A stretch of DNA of 37,453 nucleotides, from NCBI GenBank assembly GCA_001275005.1, contig JWZX01003028.1, forward strand, positions 1 to 37,453, written 5' to 3'. Under the pieces are notes generated by a model. The model was not told the origin of the DNA, searched no databases, and worked only from the letters and a program-made list of their open reading frames with translations. Position 1 is the first letter of the stretch; every line of letters starts with the position of its first letter. A program made the position numbers and the translations under genes. Below, one piece after another: positions 8,375 through 16,685 of the stretch. The DNA is from Chrysochromulina tobinii. Taxonomy: Eukaryota; Haptophyta; Prymnesiales; Chrysochromulinaceae.

Positions 8375-10010
8375 ATGTCTTCGGTGATCCCATTCATCTG
8401 CTCCGTCGCCGCGCTGCAGACGCCGCCGCTTGTGCCGCCATCGCCGTCCGCCGTGCCCGCCAGCTTCGGACGCCGCGCTGCGCTCGCGTTCGGAGCGGCC
8501 TCGACGGCAGCTATGGCACTGCCGAATGCAGCCCATGCATCTTCCCAAGGGACGGAATGGAAACTGTGGCCCGCGCTGCCGCTCGCGCCCTACGGGAAGC
8601 GGAAAACGGTGATGCGCGAGGCTGTCCCAGGGCGCGCTTGGACCTTTGACCAGCTTCTTGGCGTCTTCTATGTACACGTGCCCATCAGGATGACGGTCAT
8701 ACGGATGGACGCTGGCGGCCTGCTCGTCTACGCGCCAGTCGCGCCGACCAAGGAGTGCCTGGCACTGCTGCAGCCGCTCATCGACGCGCACGGGCCGATT
8801 CGCCACATCATCCTCCCCTCGGTTGCGCCTGAGCACAAGGTCCTCGCCGGCCCCTTTGCTCGTCAATTTCGGAATGCCGAGTTCTGGACAACGGACGCAC
8901 AGTATGCCTTCCCGCTCAACCTACCGGCGACGTGGCTCGGCTTCCCGGGCAAGGTGAAGCAGCTCCCCCCGCGCGGCGACGGCCTCTTCGGCGGCGAGTT
9001 CAAGCTCGCCGTCATCTCGGCCAAGGCCTCGCGCGAGTCCATCTACCAGGACGCTGCCCTCTTCCACGAGCCGTCGCGCACCTTGCTCGTGTGCGATGCG
9101 GTCGTCTCCATCAACGCGGAGCCGCCTGCGATCTTGACGGCAGAGCCCGAATACACGCGCGCACTGCTCTACCACGCGCGCGACGACCCCCTCGAAAAGG
9201 TCGTCGACACGCCCGAGGTGCGGCGGAAGGGATGGCAGCGCATCGCTCTTTTTGGCAACTTCTTCATGCCAGGCTCGCTCCGTATGCTCGACCAGAGCGT
9301 GTGGCTGTCGGCGGCGTCGAAGAGCCCGATGCCGGAGCTCGGATGGGGCGGTGTGCTACCGTTCACGTGCGCGCCACCCGTGATCGACTGCGCTGCCGCG
9401 CGCGCGCGTGCCCGCGTGTGTGTGCCTCTGCGGGTGTGCCTCTGCGGGTGTGCCTCAGCACCACGTCCTCAATTCTCTTGACTTCTGGCATCTCCCTTCC
9501 CTTCGGGTATCCCACCTTCCTTCTAGCATCTCACCTTCCTTCTAGCATCTCATCTTCCCTCGTAGCATCTCACTTCCTTGATAGCATCTCACCCTCCACT
9601 GGATCGCCTGCACGCCGCGCAGTTGGACGGACAAGACCCCTCTCGCCTTCGAACGCTTCACGCAGGGAGGCGCGCCCGTGGTTGTGCCCATCATCCAGAT
9701 CATCCTCTCTCGCGCGCCGGAGGCGTCCGCCGCGTGGGTCGACACCATTTGTAGCTGGCCGGTTGAGACCGTCATTCCGGCGCACTTTGACGCACCGATA
9801 AAGGTGACGCCGAGCTCGCTGCGCAAGGCGTTCGCCTTCATCGATAATCGTGAGAATAAGGTGCGCGCGTGCGACGAGGACGTTGCCTTCTTGCGAGACG
9901 CACTCGATGGGCTGCCCCCCAACCTCGCCCTCTTCGACACGCCGTACGGCCCCTTGAGAGGCGAGCCGTGCGGGCTGGGGGGAGGGGGTCTCGTTGTGAA
10001 ATCCTTGTGA
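8375..10010 (+). CDS. DUF4336 protein with plastid/thylakoid-lumen leader
   Basis: Exons 8375-9366 and 9623-10010 give 459 aa. The junction restores GGVLPFT/WTDKTPLAFERF in frame. The body matches DUF4336 proteins of cyanobacteria and plastids, a family related to the metallo-beta-lactamase fold: YAPVAPTKECLALLQPL, IRHIILPSVAPEHKVLAGPF, FHEPSRTLLVCDAVV and WPVETVIPAHFDAPIK. The last block comes from exon 2. The N-terminus is layered: a hydrophobic start (MSSVIPFICSVAAL), a Pro/Ser-rich region with ASF, then FGRRAALAFGAASTAAMALP ending NAAHA. That is a twin-Arg, Tat-like signal with an AxA cleavage site, expected for import across several plastid membranes into the thylakoid lumen. The biochemical role of DUF4336 is unknown. 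Start ATG 8375 is the first in frame and yields this complete leader. Confidence 0.82.
9367..9622 (+). repeat. DUF4336 intron with 19-20 bp pyrimidine-rich repeats
   Basis: The intron starts GTGCGC and ends CGCAG. Its 5' part holds repeated gtgtgcctctgcggg. Its 3' part (about 9500-9600) holds about five copies of a 19-20 base unit, tagcatctcaccttccttc, each combining a TAG and a pyrimidine tract. Thus several potential 3' splice sites precede the real one. Confidence 0.65.
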
Positions 10011-10308
10011 GCAGCCCCTGAGTGTGCTGTCCCCTGCGGTCTGAAACCGCGGTCCGATGGGCGCGTGATTTTGAAAATTTGCATGCAACCGTTTCAAGAC
10101 TTGGCTCAGACTTCGCAATTGCAGAAGACCGTCCGCCAGTCCGCCATCTTTGCTTCTTGCATCTTCGAACTTCTAGACGGAGACGAGTTTCGAATGTCTG
10201 TGACCACGTCCGGGATCGACGCTGTCGCCGTCGAGCTGGTGACGAAGGGCGTCGACGACGCACTTTTTTGACAACTACAAGTACTTACGAGGCCGCCAGT
10301 TCCCGAAC
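10011..10308. other. Intergenic spacer
   Basis: About 300 bases separate two plus-strand genes. A 62-codon open frame (10083-10271, starting MQPFQDLAQT) is present but shows no family features and is not annotated as a gene. No other signal was recognised. Confidence 0.4.
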
Positions 10309-11643
10309 ATGTCAAAGCAGAACACCATGGATGGCGACATATCAATGCAAGCCGAAATGCAGGCGGTGAAGTTTGAGACCAAAATGCTGTTGTCACGGGT
10401 GAGCAAGCTCGAGGAGAAGCTCCAAGTCACTGCCACCTCAGCCTCACTCCATGACTGGGCCCGCGCGGCGACGCCCTCCGAGCTCCGGCAGAGGCGCCAG
10501 GAGCTTTCCAACGCTTATGTCCGGCAGGTCCATGTGGAGCTCGCAGATCAAATGAAGGCGGCTGGCATCGCGGCCGCAGCGAGCATCACGGCCGCGGCGC
10601 CGTCGGACATCGCGGCCACGAGGAGCTCTCCGTGGTGGGCGGAGACGCCCAAGGCGGACTACACACGCCAGCAGGTGCGCGCGGCTGCGATGGGATTGGA
10701 AGCAGGCTCCCTCGGCTCGGTCGCCCGCGGCCTGGCAGCGGGCATTCCTCTGAGGGTGCTGCGCACAGCAGGGGGATTGTCGCGAGGATGCTCGTACAGC
10801 AGGGGCGTCGAGCTGCACACCGCAGCAAAGGTGGCTGGGTCCTCCACTCACGAGGCGAGAGCTGCAGGCCACACTTTGGCAGAGGCCAAGACAGGCGTCG
10901 TCGGCGACTGCGCGACGACGTGCGTGTTCGCGAGACTGGCGGGTTACTCGTGCTTCGAAGCCAGGGCTGCTGGCTACTCATGCGCCGAGGCTAAGGCGGC
11001 TGGCTACACGTGCTCCGAAGTCCAGGCTGCCGGCTACTCATGCGCCGAGGCCAAGGCGGCTGGCTATTTCGCGCCGCGCCTCAGAGCGGCTGGATATTCG
11101 TGCGCCGAGGCCAAAGCGGCCGGGTTTTCGTTCGCCGACGCCAAGGCGGCCGGGTTTTCTTGCGCCGAGGCCAAGGCGGCCGGGTTTGTCGCGGGGCTCA
11201 AGGCCGCGGGGTACACGTTTGACGAGGCTAAGGATGCTGGGTACACGCTTTCGGAGATGAGAGTGGGCAGGTTCTCGTGTGAAGAGGCCAAGGCGGGTGG
11301 ATACTCTTGCGCCGAGGCCAAAGACGCGGGATACAATCCCAGGGAGTGCATGGAGGCCGGCTTCACTGTCTTTGAAGGCCTGGCTGCAGGCTATCCAATG
11401 GCCGACCATCTCAATCGACATGCGCCCGAGTTTTACTGGGACCACGGTATACATCGCCATCGCACCATCAGGGATCCGAACCCCCAAATCCCCCCCCCCC
11501 TCCTTACCCCCTCCTCGCGCCCAGTCCCACGCTGCCCTCTCATCAACTGTCATCAACTCTCACGCCCGCTCGTGTGCATTGAGTATGGATCGCTCGCTCG
11601 AGCGTCACTGCAGGTCGCGTCAATTGGGATGGGACTTGGCTGA
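10309..11643 (+). CDS. Decapeptide (AAGYSCAEAK) repeat protein
   Basis: The frame from ATG 10309 to TGA 11641-11643 encodes 444 aa. Residues 1-100 are predicted helical (coiled-coil-like MLLSRVSKLEEKLQ). From about residue 115, and clearest in 10930-11400, the protein is a run of 10-residue units with consensus AAG(Y/F)(S/T)CAEAK, at least sixteen of them, some decayed (AAGYFAPRLR, DAGYTLSEMR). The invariant AAG plus aromatic suggests a regular solenoid or helical rod. I know of no assigned function. After MADHLNRHAPEFYWDHG (about 11445) the sequence turns Pro/Arg-rich and repeat-free, right at a possible donor (GTATAC at 11448). The true C-terminus may therefore differ through a missed splice. 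The downstream cNMP-domain protein carries one similar unit (FESVKAAGYT). Confidence 0.65.
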   Translation: MSKQNTMDGDISMQAEMQAVKFETKMLLSRVSKLEEKLQVTATSASLHDWARAATPSELRQRRQELSNAYVRQVHVELADQMKAAGIAAAASITAAAPSDIAATRSSPWWAETPKADYTRQQVRAAAMGLEAGSLGSVARGLAAGIPLRVLRTAGGLSRGCSYSRGVELHTAAKVAGSSTHEARAAGHTLAEAKTGVVGDCATTCVFARLAGYSCFEARAAGYSCAEAKAAGYTCSEVQAAGYSCAEAKAAGYFAPRLRAAGYSCAEAKAAGFSFADAKAAGFSCAEAKAAGFVAGLKAAGYTFDEAKDAGYTLSEMRVGRFSCEEAKAGGYSCAEAKDAGYNPRECMEAGFTVFEGLAAGYPMADHLNRHAPEFYWDHGIHRHRTIRDPNPQIPPPLLTPSSRPVPRCPLINCHQLSRPLVCIEYGSLARASLQVASIGMGLG

Positions 11644-12183
11644 TGAAACCCAAGATGACCCCGCATGCCTCCCTGCGACAAAATCGCCGTGCCACGATCG
11701 AGCGCATCTTCCACGATCAAGCGATCGAGCGATACACTAGCCGTGCCGGGCTGGCTGTATCGAGGTCTCGAGATGTCGTTCAAGTCGTTGACCTCGCTGA
11801 CCTTGTCGCTGACTGACGACCTACTGAGCTACAACTGTCGAGTGCATGTGAATGGATGACGAATCGAACGTGACGCGGACAGATCGACGGTACTTCTAAA
11901 GTTCGTGTAGGCCGTAGCGGGACCAGGCCGCTTGGAAAACGGACTGTGAACTGCTAGACGCGGGCTTGCATCCTTGCAACCACCCATCTGAAACTGTGTG
12001 TTGAGCGCTATGTAGGGTTGAGCCATAAAAAAGCATTATTTTCGTCCCCGCCACTCTTGTCTTGATGCCCCGGACCAAGGGGCTGGGAGCGAGCCCCTCG
12101 CCCGGACCGTTACAGACTGACTCTGTGATGAACTTCCGGAGTCGGAGCCATGACCGCCGCGGCGAGCTTCTTCGTGGGGCAGA
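11644..12183. other. Spacer, no gene recognised
   Basis: About 540 bases lie between the decapeptide-repeat and cNMP-domain genes. Only short frames are present. It may include a 3' exon of the upstream gene and the 5' region of the downstream gene, but I cannot place either. Confidence 0.35.
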
Positions 12184-14976
12184 ATGCCACGACAAGCCGC
12201 CGCCGAGCGTATGCCGACACGACAATCCACCGCCGAGCGTGCTCGATCATCGATACAAACTGCCGCCACCAGCACTTTCCTGCTGCCACTCGGCCGAACG
12301 GCCACCAGCACCGAGGCGCTCATTCCGGCCGCGTTCCATCCACTTGCTGACTCGGTTCCACCGAGCTTCCGCATGCTTCCGCATCGACGTAGCGACGACG
12401 CTTCGCCGCGCATGCCAGTAAACTACGAGTTTGAATCCGTCAAGGCAGCCGGGTACACCGTTGGCTTACGCTCGCGCACGCCATTTGCGCCAGGTTGGGT
12501 GCCGCATCGCAACGCCGCCACGCTGCCACAGCATCAGACGCTCTCCTCGCCGCGCAACATGTCGCCACGGCCCCTGGTGCCGCTATCTCCAAACACTGCC
12601 TCGTTCCGCCACGAGATGCGGCAGCTGCCTCTGCCACCGCCGTTGACGGCGGCGTCGCATGCCGTCCACGCAGCGCATGCCGGCGCGCATGCCGACGTCC
12701 GGCGCGCACATGCCATCCACGTAGCGCGTGTGATGCAATGGGACCGCTCCATGAAAGGACTGTCGCGCAGCGCGACCTCGCTGGGACCGCCGAGCACCGC
12801 ATACGGAAGCCCCCGCCCACTCGCCGGCGCCATCGCCGCCATGGACCCGGCCATCGGCGCCATCCACGCCATGCACGCCGCGGCGCGCACCGCCAATGTC
12901 AAGGTTCGTCTTGTCGACGTCTCCGGGCTCCGTCCCTCGGCAAGCCTACCGGCACTGGCGCACGCGCCGTCCCTCTCGTACTCGCACTTTGCCAAGGCGC
13001 CCATCATCGATGGCAGAGCCATGACGCCCATGACAGAGCAGACGACGCAGCTCGTCGCGCGCTATCAACCAGCGGGGTATGCCCTGCCGGCGCCCATGCT
13101 CTCTGAGCATCACGCGATGCAGGTGGCCAAGAGCGCTCTATCCCGAACACGGGATGAATCGCACACGGACCCTGCCCTCGAGGGAGCGTGTCGCCCGTGG
13201 ACAGGCACGGAGGGCGGCGGCGGCAGCAGCGGCGGCAGCGGCGCCCGCGCCGCCGCCAAGGCGAGCGGCGCGCTCCCTCCGCCCTTGGCCGACTACGATG
13301 CTGCCCCTGCTGCCGCATACCCTTCCACCGCCTTCTCGTCACTCGATCGACCGCGAGCTGCCGGTCCATCAGGAAGGCGAGCACCCGCTACTGGCCTACT
13401 GGTAGCGGGTCCCGCTGTGCCCGATCCAGCGCTGGCTGAGGGTTTGAGCTTCCCCACTGGCTTCCCTTCGGAGGCATCGAGTGCTAGCCAGCATTCACAT
13501 TCACAGCCGCCAGCAGCTCTCACTGGCTTCAAGGCTCTACGGAGCCTCGACAGCCCGCCTCCTGCTGTGAATGTGAATGCTGAGCCGGTGCAACCCGCAG
13601 CCTACGGCGGTGTGAATGTGAATGACGCAGCCTACGGCGGCGGATGGCTCGGCGGCCTCGAGTCGATGGCCGGGCCAGCGGCTGACGATGGCAGCTGGCC
13701 CGGCGCAGACGCGCACATTCTCGACGCCGACGCCCATCTCGACGCGTACACGTGGCCTGCCGAGCAGTGCGCCCAATACGACGCGTCGCTCAGCGGCGAG
13801 TTGGGCGCCGAGCTGGGCATGCCCGCCGGCACAGGCGAGGACCAGCCCGGCCGCCATTCAAATTCACAGCGCGGCAAATTCCGCATCATAGGACCGGCCA
13901 AGGACGCCCACTACGGCGCCTCGCTCTGGGCGATGAAGTTTGGCGCGCGCGGCAAGTCGATGCAGGAACGAATGCTCGAGGAAGCCAAGCGGCGGCGCGG
14001 GAAGCAGGTCAACTTGTCGGACGTGACCAAGGGACTGCTGCTCAATCGGCGCATCGTCGCGGCGCTGCGCGCTTGCACCGTCTTCCACGGACTCGACTCG
14101 CTTCATCTCTCGATGATGGCCTACGGCGGCCTCAACATGCGCATGAAGCGGTACGGAGTCGTGTACCGAGCGGGCGCGGCCGCCTCCTCCTTTTTCGTGC
14201 TCACGCACGGCAGCGTGCAGATCGTCTCGGAGGACGGTCCGCCGCAGACGATCACCGTCGAGCGCGGCGCACGCCAGGGCATCGCATTCGGCCTCGAGAG
14301 CCTCGGGGGCCTCGGCTCGGGGGGCGCTGTGTCGGGCGGCTCGGGCCTGTGTCGGCAGGCGACCGTCTGCGCTCTCGAGGCAAGCTCCCTGGTTGTCTTT
14401 AGTACCAAGGACATGCGCCTCGACGAGGGTCGACTCGAGAGGCTGGCTGATCGCATCTTTGCCGAGACGGCGGCCGCGGCGCTACGCATCACGCCGGTGT
14501 TTGCCGACCTGACGCCCGCGCAGCTTGCGAGCCTCGCGCCTCTCTTCGAGTTTGGGGCTTTCAATCCGAACACCCCCTTCTTCAGTGCGGGCGGCGCGTG
14601 CGACAAGCTCTTTATCCTCCTGAACGGCTCGATGGTCATCAGTCAACGTAGCACCACTATCGCCACCCTCCACTCCACTGTCGGTGAGGGCTCTACCGTC
14701 TGGCATCCGTTCGTAGGCGCGGAGGGGCTGCTCGATGCCGAGACGCGCCGCCCGTACGACGTCGTCACGTGCACGCCTGCGAACGCGCTCGTGCTCCCCG
14801 CGCATGCATTGAAGCGCTTCCTGAAGTCGGTGCCTAACTTGTACGATCGGTTGCGGGAGTTTTCGGAGATGCGCCGGAAGGCGTGGGAGCTTGAGTGCGG
14901 CCTCAGCCTGAGTCTCGAGTACGATTCGGTCCCGGAGGCCGCCCAAAATGAGGACCCTGCTCAGGACGCCGACTGA
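12184..14976 (+). CDS. Large protein with two C-terminal cyclic-nucleotide-binding-like domains
   Basis: A single open frame of 930 aa. Roughly the first 600 residues are low complexity (Ala, His, Pro, Gly, Ser) and probably disordered. Then come a basic helical region (KSMQERMLEEAKRRRGKQVN) and two cNMP-type beta-rolls. Domain 1 lies at about 625-755 (CTVFHGLDSLHLSMM, FFVLTHGSVQIVSEDG, IAFGLESL, RQATVCALEASSLVVF). Domain 2 lies at about 765-900 (VFADLTPAQLASLAPLFEFG, KLFILLNGSMVISQ, FVGAEGLL, RRPYDVVTC). The phosphate-binding cassette is recognisable (FGLES/RQAT and VGAEG/RPYD), but domain 1 carries a Gly-rich insertion there, so ligand binding is uncertain. No channel or kinase domain is present. 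A regulatory or scaffold role is possible. The start is uncertain: ATG 12184 is the first, but ATG 12364 or 12412 would remove a poor-quality leader. A 17-base inverted repeat lies at 13491-13580. Confidence 0.75.
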   Translation: MPRQAAAERMPTRQSTAERARSSIQTAATSTFLLPLGRTATSTEALIPAAFHPLADSVPPSFRMLPHRRSDDASPRMPVNYEFESVKAAGYTVGLRSRTPFAPGWVPHRNAATLPQHQTLSSPRNMSPRPLVPLSPNTASFRHEMRQLPLPPPLTAASHAVHAAHAGAHADVRRAHAIHVARVMQWDRSMKGLSRSATSLGPPSTAYGSPRPLAGAIAAMDPAIGAIHAMHAAARTANVKVRLVDVSGLRPSASLPALAHAPSLSYSHFAKAPIIDGRAMTPMTEQTTQLVARYQPAGYALPAPMLSEHHAMQVAKSALSRTRDESHTDPALEGACRPWTGTEGGGGSSGGSGARAAAKASGALPPPLADYDAAPAAAYPSTAFSSLDRPRAAGPSGRRAPATGLLVAGPAVPDPALAEGLSFPTGFPSEASSASQHSHSQPPAALTGFKALRSLDSPPPAVNVNAEPVQPAAYGGVNVNDAAYGGGWLGGLESMAGPAADDGSWPGADAHILDADAHLDAYTWPAEQCAQYDASLSGELGAELGMPAGTGEDQPGRHSNSQRGKFRIIGPAKDAHYGASLWAMKFGARGKSMQERMLEEAKRRRGKQVNLSDVTKGLLLNRRIVAALRACTVFHGLDSLHLSMMAYGGLNMRMKRYGVVYRAGAAASSFFVLTHGSVQIVSEDGPPQTITVERGARQGIAFGLESLGGLGSGGAVSGGSGLCRQATVCALEASSLVVFSTKDMRLDEGRLERLADRIFAETAAAALRITPVFADLTPAQLASLAPLFEFGAFNPNTPFFSAGGACDKLFILLNGSMVISQRSTTIATLHSTVGEGSTVWHPFVGAEGLLDAETRRPYDVVTCTPANALVLPAHALKRFLKSVPNLYDRLREFSEMRRKAWELECGLSLSLEYDSVPEAAQNEDPAQDAD
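13491..13580. repeat. Perfect 17-bp inverted repeat inside the cNMP-domain gene
   Basis: The arms 13491-13507 (gcattcacattcacagc) and 13564-13580 (its exact reverse complement) are separated by 56 bases. Related gtgaatgtgaat words recur near 13612, and cattcaaattcacag recurs at about 13855-13869. The left arm looks like a 3' splice site and the right arm like a GTGAAT donor, yet the frame is open throughout. Confidence 0.75.
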
Positions 14977-15001
14977 GGGTGAGGGTAAACGTCATCAGTC
15001 A

Positions 15002-15054
15002 TCAGTCATCATCATCATCATCATATTCATCATCATCATCATGTCGACCAGAAG
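15002..15054. repeat. CAT-triplet microsatellite
   Basis: A run of (cat)n with one interruption lies just downstream of the cNMP-domain gene, preceded by two atcagtc units. It is a simple sequence repeat in the 170-base spacer before the JmjC gene. Confidence 0.8.
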
Positions 15055-15146
15055 GCCGTGCTATAAATTTTTTTGAACTTTGATGACCAGATTTTCCGCC
15101 GAGCCAGGTTTGGAAGCCCCGCGGCAAAGTCGAAAGAAAACATCTC

Positions 15147-16196
15147 ATGCGCACATCTCGCGAGGCATGGGAACTCGCGCACGTTCTCCAGCCGCCGCTG
15201 ATCCCATGCCCGCCGCAGCAGCCGTGCCTGGCAAATTGGATCTTGCGAGGCCGTGAGAGTGCCATGGGGGGGCACGACGATGGCAAGTGGTCTGGCGGTG
15301 GATGCTGGTGCTTGCAAGAGCCGTACATGATCGCAGACGAGCCAACGCGGCCACCACGTGCAGTTCCACGCATGACGTCGAGTCTGACACACTCAGAGTA
15401 CTACTGGCGCTTTGCCCGCCCTGGCATCCCTGTAGTTGTTGCCGGGATGTGTGATGGGCCAGAGTGGGTCGAGCGTGGCCGCAAAGTACTGGCGTGCTGT
15501 GGACAGAGACCAGAAAGCCGGATGTGCGGTTCAATGAAGTGTGACGACATTAAGCATGCCCACAAGAGCCACCAGGCAAACTTCTGCAGTAACGAATGCG
15601 CGACGCTTGCGTATCCGGGGCACGTGGACTTTCTGCCGCAGACCTTTCGGTTTCCACACCCGCTGCCATCGCTCTCTCAGATCTTCGACGACCCACCTTG
15701 GGTGGTCGCTGGCGCCGCTGGCGCCACCTTTGGTTCACCTGGGCACTACGACAATGGCTGCTCCGGCAGCATCTCAATACAGCTCCACGGGCGCAAGCTA
15801 TGGACGCTGTGGGCGCCGTGGGACGTGGACGTGCGAGATGAGGACGCAGCAGAAACCACTGACGAGCCATCTGACGGCTTCATCCAAGAGCGGGAGCGCT
15901 TTGAGGCCATGCTAGAGCCGGGTGATGCAATCGTCTATCCACCAGGCTGGTTCCACTCGACAGCAATCACGGAGGATGGCGCATCTGCCGCGGTAGCGTG
16001 GTGGGTGGACTTGATCCCGTCGTTTGGTGCTGTAGAGAGCAGGAGCAACACCTCGACGGCCATCGCACGCTCGCCGTTCGGCTTCGGCAGCTGTGCGACC
16101 GGCCCCAAAGGCTGGGCTCACCGCACAGCAGCCTGGGATGAGCATGTCGACCGGCCGGCCAAGAGAGTGTTGCGCGACAAAAAAGACGAGCTCTGA
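15147..16196 (+). CDS. JmjC/cupin-type Fe(II) oxygenase-like protein ending in KDEL
   Basis: A single frame of 349 aa. The C-terminal half fits the JmjC/Cupin_8 fold: GHYDNGCSGSISIQLHGRKL supplies H200 and D202 of the HxD motif, and LEPGDAIVYPPGWFHSTAI supplies the distal H270. These would bind Fe(II). A Lys/Arg after the barrel strand (GRKLW) is consistent with 2-oxoglutarate or substrate contact. Such proteins hydroxylate proteins or RNA, or demethylate histones. The central region has several Cys residues (CC, C..C, C...C), possibly zinc or disulfides. The last four residues are KDEL, the ER retrieval signal, so residence in the ER lumen and hydroxylation of secretory proteins are suggested. 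The annotated N-terminus has no clear signal peptide. An upstream exon with the leader may be missing, and TTTGATGACCAG near 15073 resembles intron sequence. Confidence 0.72.
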   Translation: MRTSREAWELAHVLQPPLIPCPPQQPCLANWILRGRESAMGGHDDGKWSGGGCWCLQEPYMIADEPTRPPRAVPRMTSSLTHSEYYWRFARPGIPVVVAGMCDGPEWVERGRKVLACCGQRPESRMCGSMKCDDIKHAHKSHQANFCSNECATLAYPGHVDFLPQTFRFPHPLPSLSQIFDDPPWVVAGAAGATFGSPGHYDNGCSGSISIQLHGRKLWTLWAPWDVDVRDEDAAETTDEPSDGFIQERERFEAMLEPGDAIVYPPGWFHSTAITEDGASAAVAWWVDLIPSFGAVESRSNTSTAIARSPFGFGSCATGPKGWAHRTAAWDEHVDRPAKRVLRDKKDEL

Positions 16197-16197
16197 T

Positions 16198-16269
16198 TTT
16201 CGTCTATGGCGTGGTGCATCCTTTCGTTTATGGCGTGGCGCAATCTTTCGTTTATGGCGTGGTGCATCC
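16198..16269. repeat. Three 24-bp tandem repeats
   Basis: Units at 16198-16221, 16222-16245 and 16246-16269 follow tttcgtYtatggcgtgg(t/c)gcaatc-like sequence with two to three differences. They lie immediately after the stop codon of the JmjC gene. They stay in frame with the downstream methyltransferase frame, which can be read back to 16206 but probably is not translated there. Confidence 0.8.
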
Positions 16270-16685
16270 TGCACTGCGTGGCGCGGCTCGCCAAGATCCC
16301 GCACCCGGTTCCCCTCTGCGCGCGACGCTGCTTGCTGGGCTCTTGCCCGCCTGCTCCATGCTGCGTGATGTGTGAACGGCTCAGACCGATATGGGCCCGG
16401 GGCAGAAGGATGGTAGGATGTCATTTTCATGACATGTGGCGTTTAGTGAGAGGTGCACACATACGGCGTAGGTACCGGTACCCCGGTGTCTTTTTACCGG
16501 TACACATTACACTTCAAGTTCTTGGAAATCCGCAAGGCGAGGGTGAAGGGAGAGCGATTGCAGAGCGATTGCAGAGGTTGCAGCAAAAGCAAGCGGATCA
16601 AGGTCCATGCCGCGGCCGATGCTGCCATCACGAGACGGGCGGCCGCAAGGACGTGCCACTTCAAGGCGTGCTACTCGCGTGCTAC

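Noticed and set aside
10083-10271. 62-codon open frame upstream of the decapeptide-repeat gene
   Set aside because: It is short, has no recognisable domain and lies in a spacer. It could be part of a UTR.
12184-14976. cAMP-dependent kinase regulatory subunit
   Set aside because: Two cNMP folds are present, but no docking domain or inhibitor sequence is seen, and the long low-complexity N-terminus does not fit.
15002-15054. CAT repeat as part of the intron repeat family
   Set aside because: It is a plain trinucleotide microsatellite without TGATTGCC or TGATGACC structure and lies between genes.
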